Part shown: in pieces, positions 1 through 9,854 of the stretch
Position numbering within the stretch: position 1 is the first letter of the stretch
How the letters are laid out: the number at the start of each line of letters is the position of its first letter
Source: Streptosporangium amethystogenes
Lineage (GTDB): Bacteria > Actinomycetota > Actinomycetes > Streptosporangiales > Streptosporangiaceae
Reading direction: 5' to 3'
NCBI RefSeq assembly: GCF_000721075.1
Contig: NZ_JOEQ01000020.1
Location: 1 to 64,000, forward strand
DNA: 64,000 nucleotides
The notes under the pieces: generated by a model
What the model saw: the letters and a program-made list of their open reading frames with translations, nothing else
Told to the model about the DNA's origin: nothing
Databases searched by the model: none
Translations under genes and position numbers: made by a program

Positions 1-426
1 CAGGCCCGCTTTTTCGTGTCAAACCGGCTCGTTTTGAATCGATTGACTTGATCTTGCAGGTCTTGCTGGAATTTGGCGGCTCCGTTTCCAGAGCAACCCC
101 TTAAACTTACCAGCACCTGAGTGGCTCTGCGAACCGGACTCTGGAACCTTGGGTTTCGAAGGGATTGTCAGCAGACACGACACAAGCCATACGGAAGTCA
201 CCGGAGTGATTAGAGTGGTTTGCGTCGGACCCTGCCGACTCCAAAAGATTAGCAGTCCTGCAAGAGCGCTCGGAACGTAACGGCGAACCCCGTACGAGGA
301 AACCTTGGGCCGGCCGGAGGGGCCAAGCCCGGCTCGCGAGCAGCGCGGGCCCGGCATGTCGAGGCCGATCGACCCGACCGAGCGAGTGATCCGAGCACGG
401 ACCGGCGGAAACATAGACTCGGCCGA
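1..426. other. gene-free left edge
   Basis: I see no supportable gene in this stretch ahead of the oligopeptidase. Open frames exist on both strands, but they are antisense continuations of the downstream gene or lack a ribosome-binding site. The first ~270 bases are visibly less GC-rich than the rest of the window. On the minus strand around 240-275 a short run resembles the anticodon arm of a Ser(GCU) tRNA, but no acceptor stem or proper T-arm can be built. It could hold a degraded element or a promoter region. Confidence 0.5.
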
Positions 427-2487
427 GTGAGCAGCCAGACGCCGCCGACGGCGAAGAAGGTTCCCAGCGAGCGCGTGCACCACGGGGACACCGTGGTCGA
501 TGACTACGCGTGGCTGACGGTAAAAGACGACCCGGAGGTGGTCGCCCACCTGGAGGCGGAGAACGCCTACACACAGGAGGCGACCGCCCACCTCAAGCCC
601 CTGCAGGAGACGCTCTTCCAGGAGATCAAGGGACGCACCCTTGAGACCGACCTCTCGGTCCCCACCCGCAAGGGCGGCTGGTGGTACTACTCGCGGACCG
701 AGGAGGGCAAGCAGTACGGCATCCAGTGCCGGGTGGCGGCGGACGGCGAGACCCCGCCCGAGTTGAAAGCCGGCGAGTCGCTCCCCGGCGAGGAGATCCT
801 GCTCGACGGCAATGAGCTCGCCGGAGACTCCGACTTCTTCTCGATCGGCACCAGCTCGGTCAGTCCCGACGGCACCCTGCTGGCCTACTCCACCAACTTC
901 ACCGGCGACGAGCGCTTCACCCTGAGGGTGAAGAACCTCGCCACCGGCGAGACCCTCCCCGACGAGATCCCCGGCATCTTCTACGGCGGCGCCTGGTCGG
1001 CCGACGGCACGACGTTCTTCTACACCACCGTCGACGAGGCCTGGCGACCCAACCAGGTGCACCGGCACACGATCGGCAGCCCCGCCACGGACGACACGCT
1101 CGTCCACGAGGAGGCCGACGAGCGGTTCTGGGTCGGCATCGGGCTCAGCCGAAGCGAGCGTTACCTGGTGCTCTCCTCCGGCAGCAAGATCACCAGCGAG
1201 GTCCGCGTCCTGGAGGCCGACGCCCCGACCGGCGAGTTCCGCGTCGTCCGGCCCCGGGAGACCGGCGTCGAGTACGGCGTCGACCACGCGGGCGACCACT
1301 TCCTGGTCCTGCACAACCGGAACGCGGAGAACTTCGAGCTGGCCACCGCACCACTCGACGCCCCCGGCGACTGGACTCCGCTGATCGAGCACCGCGCCGA
1401 CACCCGGCTGCTCGACGTCGACGCCTTCGAGGGCCACACCGTCGTGCACTTCCGCCGGGACGGGCTCACCGGCATCCGCATCCTGCCCCGCGCCGGGGAG
1501 GCGTACGAGATCTCCTTCCCCGAGCCGATCTACGACGTGGCCCCGTCGGGCAACCCGGAGTTCGTCACCGGGCGGCTGCGGCTCGGCTACACCAGCATGG
1601 TCACCCCGCCGTCGGTCTACGACTACGACCTGGCGGCGCGCGAGCTGGTCCTGCTGAAGCAGAAGGTCGTGCTCGGCGGCTACGACCCCACCGACTACGA
1701 GCAGTTCCGCGAGTGGGCGACCGCGTCCGACGGCACCCGCGTCCCGATCTCGATCGTGATGAGAAAGGGCACTCCGCGGCCGGCCCCCACGGTGCTCTAC
1801 GGCTACGGCAGCTACGAGATCTCGATCGACCCCTCGTTCTCCATCGCCAGGCTCAGCCTGCTCGACCGGGGCTTCGTCTTCGCCGTGGCGCACGTCAGGG
1901 GCGGCGGTGAGATGGGTCGCCACTGGTACGAGGACGGCAAGTTCCAGAAGAAGAAGAACACCTTCACCGACTTCGTCGCCGCCGCCGAGCACCTCTCCGC
2001 CACCGGCTGGTCGAGCGCGATCGTCGCCAGGGGCGGGTCGGCGGGCGGGCTGCTGATGGGCGCGGTCGCCAACCTCGCGCCCGAGACCTTCGCGGGTGTG
2101 GTGGCGGAGGTGCCGTTCGTGGACGCGCTGAACACCATCCTCGACCCCTCACTGCCGCTGACCGTGATCGAGTGGGACGAGTGGGGCGACCCGCTGCACA
2201 ACCCCGAGGTGTACACGTACATGAAGTCGTACACGCCGTACGAGAACGTGGACGGCCGGGTCTATCCGCCGATTCTGGCGATCACCAGCCTCAACGACAC
2301 CCGGGTCTTCTACCACGAGCCCGCCAAGTGGGTCGCGAAGCTCCGCGACGTCGCGGACGGCGGGCCGTTCCTGCTCAAGACGGAGATGGGCGCCGGGCAC
2401 GGCGGCCGCAGCGGCAGGTACGACTCCTGGCGCGAGGAGGCCTTCACCCTCTCCTGGATTCTCGACACGACCAAGGTGACCCAGTGA
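427..2487 (+). CDS. oligopeptidase B-like S9A serine peptidase
   Basis: A 686-residue prolyl-oligopeptidase-family (S9A) peptidase. An N-terminal beta-propeller (about residues 1-410) gates a C-terminal alpha/beta-hydrolase domain. The catalytic triad is readable: Ser538 in GGSAGG, Asp624 in SLNDTRV, His658 in GAGHGGRSG. The last motif and the overall length are typical of oligopeptidase B, which cleaves short peptides after basic residues. No signal peptide is seen, so it is probably cytosolic. The start is the GTG at 427. The stop overlaps the start of the aldo/keto reductase gene (GTGA), so the two are probably co-transcribed. The family call is secure; the substrate is inferred. Confidence 0.93.
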   Translation: MSSQTPPTAKKVPSERVHHGDTVVDDYAWLTVKDDPEVVAHLEAENAYTQEATAHLKPLQETLFQEIKGRTLETDLSVPTRKGGWWYYSRTEEGKQYGIQCRVAADGETPPELKAGESLPGEEILLDGNELAGDSDFFSIGTSSVSPDGTLLAYSTNFTGDERFTLRVKNLATGETLPDEIPGIFYGGAWSADGTTFFYTTVDEAWRPNQVHRHTIGSPATDDTLVHEEADERFWVGIGLSRSERYLVLSSGSKITSEVRVLEADAPTGEFRVVRPRETGVEYGVDHAGDHFLVLHNRNAENFELATAPLDAPGDWTPLIEHRADTRLLDVDAFEGHTVVHFRRDGLTGIRILPRAGEAYEISFPEPIYDVAPSGNPEFVTGRLRLGYTSMVTPPSVYDYDLAARELVLLKQKVVLGGYDPTDYEQFREWATASDGTRVPISIVMRKGTPRPAPTVLYGYGSYEISIDPSFSIARLSLLDRGFVFAVAHVRGGGEMGRHWYEDGKFQKKKNTFTDFVAAAEHLSATGWSSAIVARGGSAGGLLMGAVANLAPETFAGVVAEVPFVDALNTILDPSLPLTVIEWDEWGDPLHNPEVYTYMKSYTPYENVDGRVYPPILAITSLNDTRVFYHEPAKWVAKLRDVADGGPFLLKTEMGAGHGGRSGRYDSWREEAFTLSWILDTTKVTQ

Positions 2488-3512
2488 CATATATCGCGGC
2501 GGATGACAGGTACGACGGACGCCAGCCGTACAACAGGGTCGGCAAGAGCGGGCTCAGGCTGCCCGCCGTCTCGCTGGGGCTCTGGCACAACTTCGGTGAC
2601 GACAAGCCCTTCGAGACCCAGCGGGCCATCCTGCGCAGGGCCTTCGACCTGGGGGTGACCCACTTCGACCTGGCCAACAACTACGGTCCGCCGCCCGGGT
2701 CCGCGGAGACCAACTTCGGGCGGCACTTCCGCGAGGACTTCGCCCCGTACCGGGACGAGCTGGTCATCTCCACCAAGGCGGGCTACGACATGTGGCCCGG
2801 CCCGTACGGTGAGTGGGGGTCGCGCAAGTACCTGCTGTCCAGCCTGGATCGGTCGCTGGAGCGGATGGGGCTCGACTACGTCGACATCTTCTACAGCCAC
2901 CGGTTCGACCCGGACACCCCGCTGGAGGAGACGATGGGCGCGCTGGACCACGCGGTCCGGTCCGGCAAGGCGCTGTACGCGGGCATCTCGTCCTACTCGC
3001 CCGAGCACACCGCGGAGGCCGCGCGGCTGCTGCGGGAGATGGGCACGCCGCTACTGATCCACCAGCCCTCGTACTCGATGCTGAACCGGTGGATCGAGGG
3101 CGGGCTGCTGGACGTCCTGGAGGAGGAGGGCGTGGGCTGCATCGCGTTCTCCCCGCTGGCGCAGGGCATGCTGACCGACCGCTACCTGAACGGGATCCCC
3201 AAGGGGTCGCGGGCCTCGCTGGGACGCTTCCTCACCCCCGAGATGCTCGCCGAGGAGACGATGCGGCACATCCGCACCCTGAACGAGATCGCGGGCGGGC
3301 GCGGCCAGTCGCTGGCGCAGATGGCGCTGGCCTGGGCGTTGCGCGACAGGCGCGTCACGTCGGTGCTGATCGGCGCGAGCAGCGTGGAGCAGCTGGAGAA
3401 CAGCCTCGCGGCCGTGCGGAACACGTCGTTCGACGCCGCGGAGCTTGAGGCGATCGACAAGGACGCGGTCGAGGCGGGCATCAACCTCTGGGCCAGGTCC
3501 AGCGAGGCCTGA
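2484..3512 (+). CDS. aldo/keto reductase
   Basis: A 342-residue NADPH-dependent aldo/keto reductase. The family tetrad is present: Asp62, Tyr67 (NNYGPP), Lys98 (STKAGYD) and His139 (YSHRFDP). The sequence after Tyr67 and the GYDMWPGPYG segment match the YghZ / L-glyceraldehyde-3-phosphate reductase branch (AKR14-like), which reduces small aldehydes such as methylglyoxal. The GTG start at 2484 overlaps the peptidase stop by four bases; a longer in-frame extension to 2172 lies inside the peptidase gene and is rejected. A strong hairpin follows the stop. Confidence 0.92.
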   Translation: MTYIAADDRYDGRQPYNRVGKSGLRLPAVSLGLWHNFGDDKPFETQRAILRRAFDLGVTHFDLANNYGPPPGSAETNFGRHFREDFAPYRDELVISTKAGYDMWPGPYGEWGSRKYLLSSLDRSLERMGLDYVDIFYSHRFDPDTPLEETMGALDHAVRSGKALYAGISSYSPEHTAEAARLLREMGTPLLIHQPSYSMLNRWIEGGLLDVLEEEGVGCIAFSPLAQGMLTDRYLNGIPKGSRASLGRFLTPEMLAEETMRHIRTLNEIAGGRGQSLAQMALAWALRDRRVTSVLIGASSVEQLENSLAAVRNTSFDAAELEAIDKDAVEAGINLWARSSEA

Positions 3513-3521
3513 CCTTCGTCC

Positions 3522-3563
3522 GTGAGAAAGGCCGCCGGGCCACCTGCCGGCGGTCTTTCTCAC
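3522..3563. terminator. bidirectional terminator hairpin
   Basis: A 17-bp inverted repeat (arms 3522-3538 and 3547-3563, one G-T wobble on the plus strand) sits between the convergent aldo/keto reductase and flippase-like genes. Its base is A/T-rich (GAGAAAG against CTTTCTC), so it can work in both directions. Confidence 0.8.
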
Positions 3564-3578
3564 GGCACGGGGGCAGGG

Positions 3579-6005
3579 CTAGAGCGCCTCCTGTCGCTGC
3601 AGATGCGCGAACGAGGCCCAGCCGGGCAGGACCGGCAGCCAGAAGGTCAGCAGCCGGAACAGCAGCACGGCCGAGGTCGCCACCTCACCGGGCAGGCCGG
3701 AGAGGGTCAGGCCGACCGACAGGGACAGTTCGACGGCGCCGAGGCCGCCGGGGGTGGGGGCCGCCGAGCCGATGGCGTTGCCCGCGAGGAAGACGATGGC
3801 GACGGCGGCGAAGTTGAGGGAGCCGCCGAAGGCGCGGACGCAGGCGTCCAGGCAGAGCACGAAGAACAGGGTGAGCAGCAGGGTGCCGCTGAAGCCCTCA
3901 ATGATCTTCCGGGGCGACTGCAGGACGTCGAGCAGGCGCGGGATGACGCCGGAGAACAGTGAACGGAGCCGCGTGGTGATCATGCGGCGCAGCCGCGGCA
4001 CACCCACGATGACCAGCACCACCACGGCCACGGCCAGCAGCGTCAGCACGAGCGTGCGCGACGGGGTGAACGACGAGGCGGTGTTGGAACCGGTGACGTA
4101 GGCGAACAGCAGGAGCAGCGCGATGTGGAATGCCAGTCCGATGAGCTGGGAGGCACCCACGCTGGCCACCGCCTGCCCCAGGGGGATGCCGCGTTTCTGC
4201 AGGTAGCGGGTGTTGATCGCGACCCCGCTCACCGCGGCGGGCGCGACGAGCTTGACGAACGATCCGGCGAACTGGACGAGCACGGTACGGCCGAGGGGCA
4301 GTTTCTCCGGTACGAAGCCCCGCAGCATCAAGGCGGCGGCGACGTAGCTCATCATCGCGGCGACCAGTGCCACGCCGGTCCAGCTCCACTTGGCCGACGT
4401 GATCATGTTGAGGTTGATCTGGGTCAGGTAGTAGACCAGGAAGTACGCGGCGAACGCGGTGCCGATGATGGTGATCAGGGTCCTGGGGCGGAAGCGCTCC
4501 AGGCGCACCTCCTCGGCCTCGGCCCTGGGCGTGAGCTCGACGATCCGCTCGCGGATCTCGGTGAGCAGCCCCTTGTTCTTGCTGAGCGCCGCCCTGGTCT
4601 CGCGGGTCAGCGCGATCCGCTGGAGCAGCGGGAGCGCGTCGGCGAGCAGGCCGTGCCCGGCTCCGGCCGCGGCTGCGTTGACCGCCCGCCGGGCTCCGAC
4701 GCGGAGGCTGAGGTAGGTGAGCAGCTGGGCGATGTCCAGGCGGAGCAGCAGGTCACCGGCGGCGATCTCGCCGCTGCGGGCGTCCGTGAGGATGACCCGG
4801 CCCTCGCGGTCGACGTGGATGCTGTCACCGGTCAGCCGCCGGTGGGCGAGCCGCTGGACCTGCAGCAGCAGGACCTGCTCCCAGATCTGGGCGAGCAGGT
4901 TGTCGTCGATCTCCTCGTCGGGGATGTCGTCGAGCGTGCGGGTGGGAATGTGCTCGTAGGCGAGCAGCGCGGCCTCCGTACCGATCTCGCTGGTACCGAC
5001 GAGCCGGGGGGTGCTCACTCCCGCCGCCTGCGCGGCGTACGCCATCAGGGCCTCGCGCTCCAGCTCGGCGCGGAGTGAGCGGATGGCCTTGCGGCGGGTC
5101 TCGGAGTTGAGCCGGATGCGCCGCCAGATGCGGTAGAGCACCCCGGCCACCTGGCGGTCCCGGTCGAGGACCGTGACGTCGAGGCGGCTTCCGTTCCTGA
5201 GTTCGACGGCGTAGCGGCGGCTGCCCTGGTAGTCGTCGTCGAGCCGATGTGCCTTGACCGGGGCGAAGCCCAGCTTGCGAAGCACGCTGACGACCGCGCT
5301 GCCCGGAGGGCGGGTGTTGGGGCTGCCCACGCCGTACAGGGTGGCGTAGCCGACGGCCAGGCCGAGCAGGATGGAGACGACGATGCCGAGGATGGTGGCG
5401 GCGAGCCCGGCGAACAGGGCGACGGCGTTGAGCGCGACCGCGCTCCACAGGGCCGCCCGCCAGGTGGGGCGGCGGGATATGCGCACCGCGGTGACGTAGG
5501 CGATGATCGGGGTGAGCAGCGTGTTGACCGGCTCGACTCCGGCCCTGCCTCCGGTCATCAGGAGCCTCAGGTCCTCGGGCCCGGCGTGCACGATCCACTC
5601 GCCGAGCACGAAGGAGAGCACCATCGCGGCGATGGCCGCGAAGAGCCCCTCGGCCACCCGGAGGCCGTCACGGTGCAGCACCCGCTCGATGGCGAAGGCG
5701 ATGGGCACGCCGAGCATGGCCGAGGCGCTCAGCACCCCGGCCAGGCCGCTAAGTAGGAACGGCGCCCGGCTGGTGCCGTCGGCGACGTCGCCCTCCAGGC
5801 CGTTCAGGGTCTTCTGCGCGACGAGGGCGAGCAGGATGACGGCCACCAGCCCGAGCAGGGTCGCCAGGAACCGCAGCAGGTCCGAAGGGCGACGGATCCG
5901 CTGGGGAAGCAGCGGCTCGATGACGCGCATGGTCAGATCGCCGTCCGTCGCCGGCCGTGTGCCGTCGTCGGACGGCGTTTCGTCCAGCTCCTTGATTTCC
6001 GTCAC
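3579..6005 (-). CDS. LPG-synthase/flippase-domain membrane protein
   Basis: An 808-residue integral membrane protein in three parts. Residues ~40-230 form several transmembrane helices. Residues ~230-500 are soluble and carry a kinase/ABC1-like fold signature (an acidic EHIPTRTLDDIPDEE stretch, then VDREGRVILTDARSGE). Residues ~505-800 form about eight helices with the flippase-like signature of the lysylphosphatidylglycerol synthase membrane region (UPF0104; note SAAPTPGGLGAVELSLS). The family is often described as 'TIGR00374' proteins in actinobacteria. It lacks the DUF2156 aminoacyl-transfer domain of MprF, so it is more likely a lipid flippase or polyisoprenoid/glycolipid handling protein than an LPG synthase. 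The function is inferred. Confidence 0.85.
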   Translation of the reverse strand: MTEIKELDETPSDDGTRPATDGDLTMRVIEPLLPQRIRRPSDLLRFLATLLGLVAVILLALVAQKTLNGLEGDVADGTSRAPFLLSGLAGVLSASAMLGVPIAFAIERVLHRDGLRVAEGLFAAIAAMVLSFVLGEWIVHAGPEDLRLLMTGGRAGVEPVNTLLTPIIAYVTAVRISRRPTWRAALWSAVALNAVALFAGLAATILGIVVSILLGLAVGYATLYGVGSPNTRPPGSAVVSVLRKLGFAPVKAHRLDDDYQGSRRYAVELRNGSRLDVTVLDRDRQVAGVLYRIWRRIRLNSETRRKAIRSLRAELEREALMAYAAQAAGVSTPRLVGTSEIGTEAALLAYEHIPTRTLDDIPDEEIDDNLLAQIWEQVLLLQVQRLAHRRLTGDSIHVDREGRVILTDARSGEIAAGDLLLRLDIAQLLTYLSLRVGARRAVNAAAAGAGHGLLADALPLLQRIALTRETRAALSKNKGLLTEIRERIVELTPRAEAEEVRLERFRPRTLITIIGTAFAAYFLVYYLTQINLNMITSAKWSWTGVALVAAMMSYVAAALMLRGFVPEKLPLGRTVLVQFAGSFVKLVAPAAVSGVAINTRYLQKRGIPLGQAVASVGASQLIGLAFHIALLLLFAYVTGSNTASSFTPSRTLVLTLLAVAVVVLVIVGVPRLRRMITTRLRSLFSGVIPRLLDVLQSPRKIIEGFSGTLLLTLFFVLCLDACVRAFGGSLNFAAVAIVFLAGNAIGSAAPTPGGLGAVELSLSVGLTLSGLPGEVATSAVLLFRLLTFWLPVLPGWASFAHLQRQEAL

Positions 6006-6480
6006 CGCCAGCGATTCTGCATGTTCCGCATTACAGCTGCGTCACCGACCTTCTCCCCCAGTGTCCACAATCGGAGCCATACGCATGTCGACGGCTTCCG
6101 ACAGTCTTGACAGTCTGGCTTCCATCTTGGTGGCTGAAATCAGAAAACGAGGCCACCCGATGACACCGTATGGTGCCCCGGCCGTCGAGCGGGCCGTCGG
6201 GAGCGGTCTCGAAGAGATCGTGGACGCCCGCCTCGCGCGATCCCCTCCTCGACGAGGGCGACGGAGCGAGCACAGCGTACCTGTCCGAGATCGAGAATTG
6301 ACCCTTCCAGCTGCGGGAATACTGGATTTAGCGGGTGCGGGACTGGAAGGCTGCCGTCATGTCCCTTCGCCCGCCCGCAGCCCGCAGGGCCGCGTCCGGG
6401 GAGTGGGAACACCTCGTCGCGGTCGCCTCTCACCGCCTTCCCGGGAGCTCGGGCGCTCCATGCACGTTGAGAGGTTCCGC
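6006..6480. other. gene-free spacer before M28 peptidase pair
   Basis: The 475 bp between the divergent flippase-like and M28 genes should hold both promoters. The ORF open on the plus strand through it has no start signal or recognisable protein. A short direct repeat (ACAGTCT) lies near 6103-6116. I found no RNA gene or long palindrome. Confidence 0.5.
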
Positions 6481-8094
6481 ATGAGCACCCGCGCCTCCAG
6501 GGGAATGGTGGTCGCGATCACCACGGTCTCCGCCATGGCCCTGTCCACCGTCTCCACCGTGACGACCGGCGCGGCACCGGCTTCGGGAAAGCCCTTTCTC
6601 ACGACATCCGCACCGGCGTCCGGCGGGTCGGCGGAGAGCCCTCCCGGATCACCGGCCCCACCCCCCGCGGACTCCCCGATAACCCCGGAGGCCAGGGCGT
6701 TCGGGCAGTCGATCAAGGTCGTACGCGTCAAGCGGCACCTGGAGAGGCTTCAGGAGATCGCCGACGACAACGGCGGCACCCGGGCCTCGGGGACCCCCGG
6801 TTACAACGCCTCGGTCAGCTACGTCGCCGACTGGCTCCGCGCCGCCGGCTACCGGGTCACCCTGCAGGAGTTCACGTTCCCCTTCTTCCGCAACGTCACG
6901 TTCCCGCTGTTCCGGCGGATCGTTTCGAATGTCGCCAAGCCGTACATCAACAACACCGATTTCAGGACCGTGACGTACTCCGGCTCGGGGGGCGTCAGGG
7001 CACGGGTTCAGGGGGTGGACCTCACCCTGCCGCCGACTCCGAAGCCGAGCTCGACCTCCGGCTGCCAGGCGCGGGACTTCGCAAGGTTCGTCCGGGGGAA
7101 CATCGCGTTGATCCAGCGTGGCGGCTGCAGCTTCCAGATCAAGGCGGAGCGGGCCCAGGCGGTCGGTGCGTCCGGGGTGATCATCTTCAACGAGGGTCAG
7201 GCCGGCCAGGGAGTCGACGACCGCAGGGACCTGGTGCGCGGTTCCCTCGACGCCCCCACCGTAAAGCTCCCGGTCATCTCCACCACCTACGCGGTCGGCA
7301 GGGAGCTGTCGGCACGGAGAACGGTCGTGACCCTCGTCACCGACACCGAGAGCGACCTCCGTCGCGCGACACGCAACATCATCGCCGAGAGCGACTGGGG
7401 CGACCCGAACAGGGTCGTCATGCTCGGCGCCCACCTGGACAGCGTCCCGGACGGCCCCGGCATCGACGACGACGGTTCCGGGGTGGCGGGCATCCTGGAG
7501 ACGGCGCTGGCGGCGAAGGACCTACGGGCGCAAAACAAGCTGCGCTTCGCCTTCTGGAGCTGCCACGAATTCGGTCTGCTCGGTTCCAGGCACTACCTGG
7601 CCGGGCTCTCTCCCACGGAGAAGGCGAACATCAGGCTCTATCTGAACTTCGACGTGATCGCCTCGCCGAACTACATCCTGGGGATCTACGACGGCGACGA
7701 CTCCGACCGGGTGGGCGCCCCCGCGGGACCACCCGGCTCGGACCGGATCGAGCGGCTCTTCCAGGCGTACTTCACGGAGACGGGCCGGCCGTACAGAAGC
7801 GTCGACGCCGCCATCCGCACCGACTACGGCCCTTTCACCGCGGCGGGCATCCCCTCGGGCGGGTTGTTCACCGGCACCGTCGACATCAAGACCCCGGAGG
7901 AGGCCGTGATCTTCGGCGGCCGGGCGGGAGCTCGCTACGACCCCTGCTATCACCTCAGGTGTGACGACATCGCCAACATCAGCGACACCGCCCTGGGGCT
8001 GAACAGCGGCGCGATCGCGGCAGCCGCGTTCGTCTACGCCCGGGCCGACGACCTGCCCGGTGGTCACCCCGTTGCCACCGATGTCTTCAAGTAA
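6481..8094 (+). CDS. secreted M28-family aminopeptidase paralogue 1 (altered active site)
   Basis: A 537-residue exported zinc peptidase-like protein: signal peptide (residues 1-~32), Pro/Ser-rich linker, N-terminal M28 part, inserted protease-associated (PA) domain (~175-250), then the metallopeptidase core. Zinc ligands are visible: His318 (GAHLDS), Asp330 (GIDDDGSG), Glu363, and the His of CYHLRCDD. The general-base Glu that normally precedes the ligand Glu (AEELGLLGS in the next gene) is His362 here (SCHEFGLLGS). The enzyme may therefore be inactive or altered. The start was chosen by alignment to the paralogue and the GAGAGG upstream; an ATG at 6460 is the alternative. Confidence 0.88.
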   Translation: MSTRASRGMVVAITTVSAMALSTVSTVTTGAAPASGKPFLTTSAPASGGSAESPPGSPAPPPADSPITPEARAFGQSIKVVRVKRHLERLQEIADDNGGTRASGTPGYNASVSYVADWLRAAGYRVTLQEFTFPFFRNVTFPLFRRIVSNVAKPYINNTDFRTVTYSGSGGVRARVQGVDLTLPPTPKPSSTSGCQARDFARFVRGNIALIQRGGCSFQIKAERAQAVGASGVIIFNEGQAGQGVDDRRDLVRGSLDAPTVKLPVISTTYAVGRELSARRTVVTLVTDTESDLRRATRNIIAESDWGDPNRVVMLGAHLDSVPDGPGIDDDGSGVAGILETALAAKDLRAQNKLRFAFWSCHEFGLLGSRHYLAGLSPTEKANIRLYLNFDVIASPNYILGIYDGDDSDRVGAPAGPPGSDRIERLFQAYFTETGRPYRSVDAAIRTDYGPFTAAGIPSGGLFTGTVDIKTPEEAVIFGGRAGARYDPCYHLRCDDIANISDTALGLNSGAIAAAAFVYARADDLPGGHPVATDVFK

Positions 8095-8123
8095 TGCCGT
8101 CCCCGATGTCAGAGGAGCCTGAC

Positions 8124-9818
8124 ATGAGTGCACGTGCCTTTGGGAGAGTGCTGGCCGCCATCACCGTCGCCTCGGTCACGATCCCGCCCGTCGTCGACAC
8201 GGCCTGGGCCACGCCCCTGCCCGGAACGGTGCGCGGGCTCGCCGCCTCCGCACCGCTGGACGCCGGTGCCCACGGCCCGCCGGACCTGCCCTCGGAACCG
8301 CCTCCGGAGAGCCTCCTGCCGCCGGCCGCCAAGGCGTTCGGGCAGTCGATCAAGCTCGCGTCCGTCAGGCGGCACCTGGAAAGGCTCCAGGAGATCGCCG
8401 ACGCCAACGGCGGCACCCGGGCCGCGGCCACCCCCGGCCACGAGGCCTCGGTCGCCTACGTCGCGGACAGACTGCGCGCCGCCGGATACCGGGTCACCCT
8501 GCAGGAGTTCGGGATTCCCTTCTTCCGTGAGCGGAAGGCTCCGGTGCTGGCGCGATCGTCCCCCGCGGCCGGCGCGTACCTGCCCGGCGTCGATTTCGAG
8601 ACGATGACCTACTCCGGCTCGGGGAAGGTCACGGCTCCGGTGCAGGGCGTGGACCTGGTACTGCCGCCGGCCCTGAACGCGAGCTCCTCCTCCGGATGCG
8701 AGGTGAGTGACTTCAAGGGGTTCGTCCGGGGGAACATCGCCCTGCTCCAGCGTGGCTCCTGTAGCTTCCAGATCAAGGCGGAGCGGGCCCAGGCGGCCGG
8801 TGCGTCCGGGGTGGTCATCTTCAACGAGGGGCAACCGGGTGAGGCTCTCGCCGACCGCAGGATTCTGCTGCGGGGCTCGGTCAACACCTCCAGCATCAAG
8901 ATCCCGATCGTCGGAACCACCTTCGCGGCCGGTAAGGAGCTGTCGGCGCCGGGAACGACCGCGACGCTCGCGGTGGACGCCGAGAGCGACCCCGACCGCA
9001 GAACACGCAACGTCATCGCCGAAAGCCGCCAGGGCGCCCCCGACCGGGTGGTCATGCTCGGCGCCCACCTGGACAGTGTCATGGCGGGCCCCGGCATCAA
9101 CGACAACGGCTCCGGGACCGCGGGCGTTCTGGAGACGGCGCTGGCGGCGAAGGACCTGCGGACCAGGAACAGGCTGCGCTTCGCCTTCTGGGGCGCGGAG
9201 GAGCTTGGCCTGCTCGGTTCCACCCACTACGTCGCCGATCTCTCGGCGGCGGAACGGGCGAAGATCAAGCTGTACCTGAACTTCGACATGATCGCCTCAC
9301 CGAACCACGTCCTGGGGATCTACGACGGCGACAACTCCGACACGGGCCTGGACACGCGTCCGCCGGCCGGTTCCGACCGGATCGAGAGGCTCTTCCAGTC
9401 GTACTTCGACGCCGTGGGCAAGCCGCACCAGGACGCCGACTTCACCGGCCGCTCCGACTACGGCCCCTTCATCAAGGCGGGCATCGCCGCGGGCGGGCTG
9501 TTCACCGGCGCAGAGGGCATCAAGTCCGCCGAGGAGGCCGCGAAGTTCGGCGGCAAGGCCGGGGCTCCCTACGACAGTTGCTACCACCAGGCGTGCGACA
9601 CCCTCGCCAACATCGACGACGGGGCGCTGGAGGCGAACGCCTCCGCGATCGCCGCGGCGGCGCACACCTACGCGTACGCTCGCGACCTCCCCGGCGATCC
9701 CGTCGCCCCCGGCCCCGCCGGAGGACCGAGAGTCAAAGAACCGAGAATCGGCGGGCCGAGAGCCGGAGGAGGGCTGGGCCACGACCACCGGCACGAGCCT
9801 CCCGGGCTGCTCCGGTGA
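8124..9818 (+). CDS. secreted M28-family aminopeptidase paralogue 2
   Basis: A 564-residue paralogue of the preceding gene, 29 bp downstream in the same frame with a good AGAGGAG ribosome-binding site. It has a signal peptide ending near TAWA, a PA domain, and a complete M28 active site: GAHLDS, GINDNGSGTAG, the pair Glu359-Glu360 in GAEELGLLGS, NFDMIAS and CYHQACD. This resembles the Streptomyces griseus aminopeptidase, which removes hydrophobic N-terminal residues outside the cell. A C-terminal tail of ~40 Pro/Gly/Arg-rich residues is absent from paralogue 1. The tandem pair is probably one operon. Confidence 0.92.
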   Translation: MSARAFGRVLAAITVASVTIPPVVDTAWATPLPGTVRGLAASAPLDAGAHGPPDLPSEPPPESLLPPAAKAFGQSIKLASVRRHLERLQEIADANGGTRAAATPGHEASVAYVADRLRAAGYRVTLQEFGIPFFRERKAPVLARSSPAAGAYLPGVDFETMTYSGSGKVTAPVQGVDLVLPPALNASSSSGCEVSDFKGFVRGNIALLQRGSCSFQIKAERAQAAGASGVVIFNEGQPGEALADRRILLRGSVNTSSIKIPIVGTTFAAGKELSAPGTTATLAVDAESDPDRRTRNVIAESRQGAPDRVVMLGAHLDSVMAGPGINDNGSGTAGVLETALAAKDLRTRNRLRFAFWGAEELGLLGSTHYVADLSAAERAKIKLYLNFDMIASPNHVLGIYDGDNSDTGLDTRPPAGSDRIERLFQSYFDAVGKPHQDADFTGRSDYGPFIKAGIAAGGLFTGAEGIKSAEEAAKFGGKAGAPYDSCYHQACDTLANIDDGALEANASAIAAAAHTYAYARDLPGDPVAPGPAGGPRVKEPRIGGPRAGGGLGHDHRHEPPGLLR

Positions 9819-9854
9819 CACCCGCGTTCCCCGGGCGCGGCTACAGTCGAGGGC

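Noticed and set aside
240..280. tRNA-Ser(GCU)-like anticodon arm on the minus strand
   Set aside because: No acceptor stem, D-arm or canonical TTCGA T-loop could be placed around it.
19..1992. Long open frame on the minus strand across the oligopeptidase gene
   Set aside because: It is a GC-rich antisense shadow with no recognisable protein and no ribosome-binding site; the plus-strand gene has a full S9 active site.
2172..2483. N-terminal extension of the aldo/keto reductase
   Set aside because: It lies wholly inside the peptidase gene and has no similarity to the family; the GTG at 2484 gives the usual length.
5503..6480. N-terminal extension of the first M28 peptidase
   Set aside because: The extension overlaps the divergent flippase-like gene and would bury the signal peptide; alignment with the paralogue puts the start at 6481.
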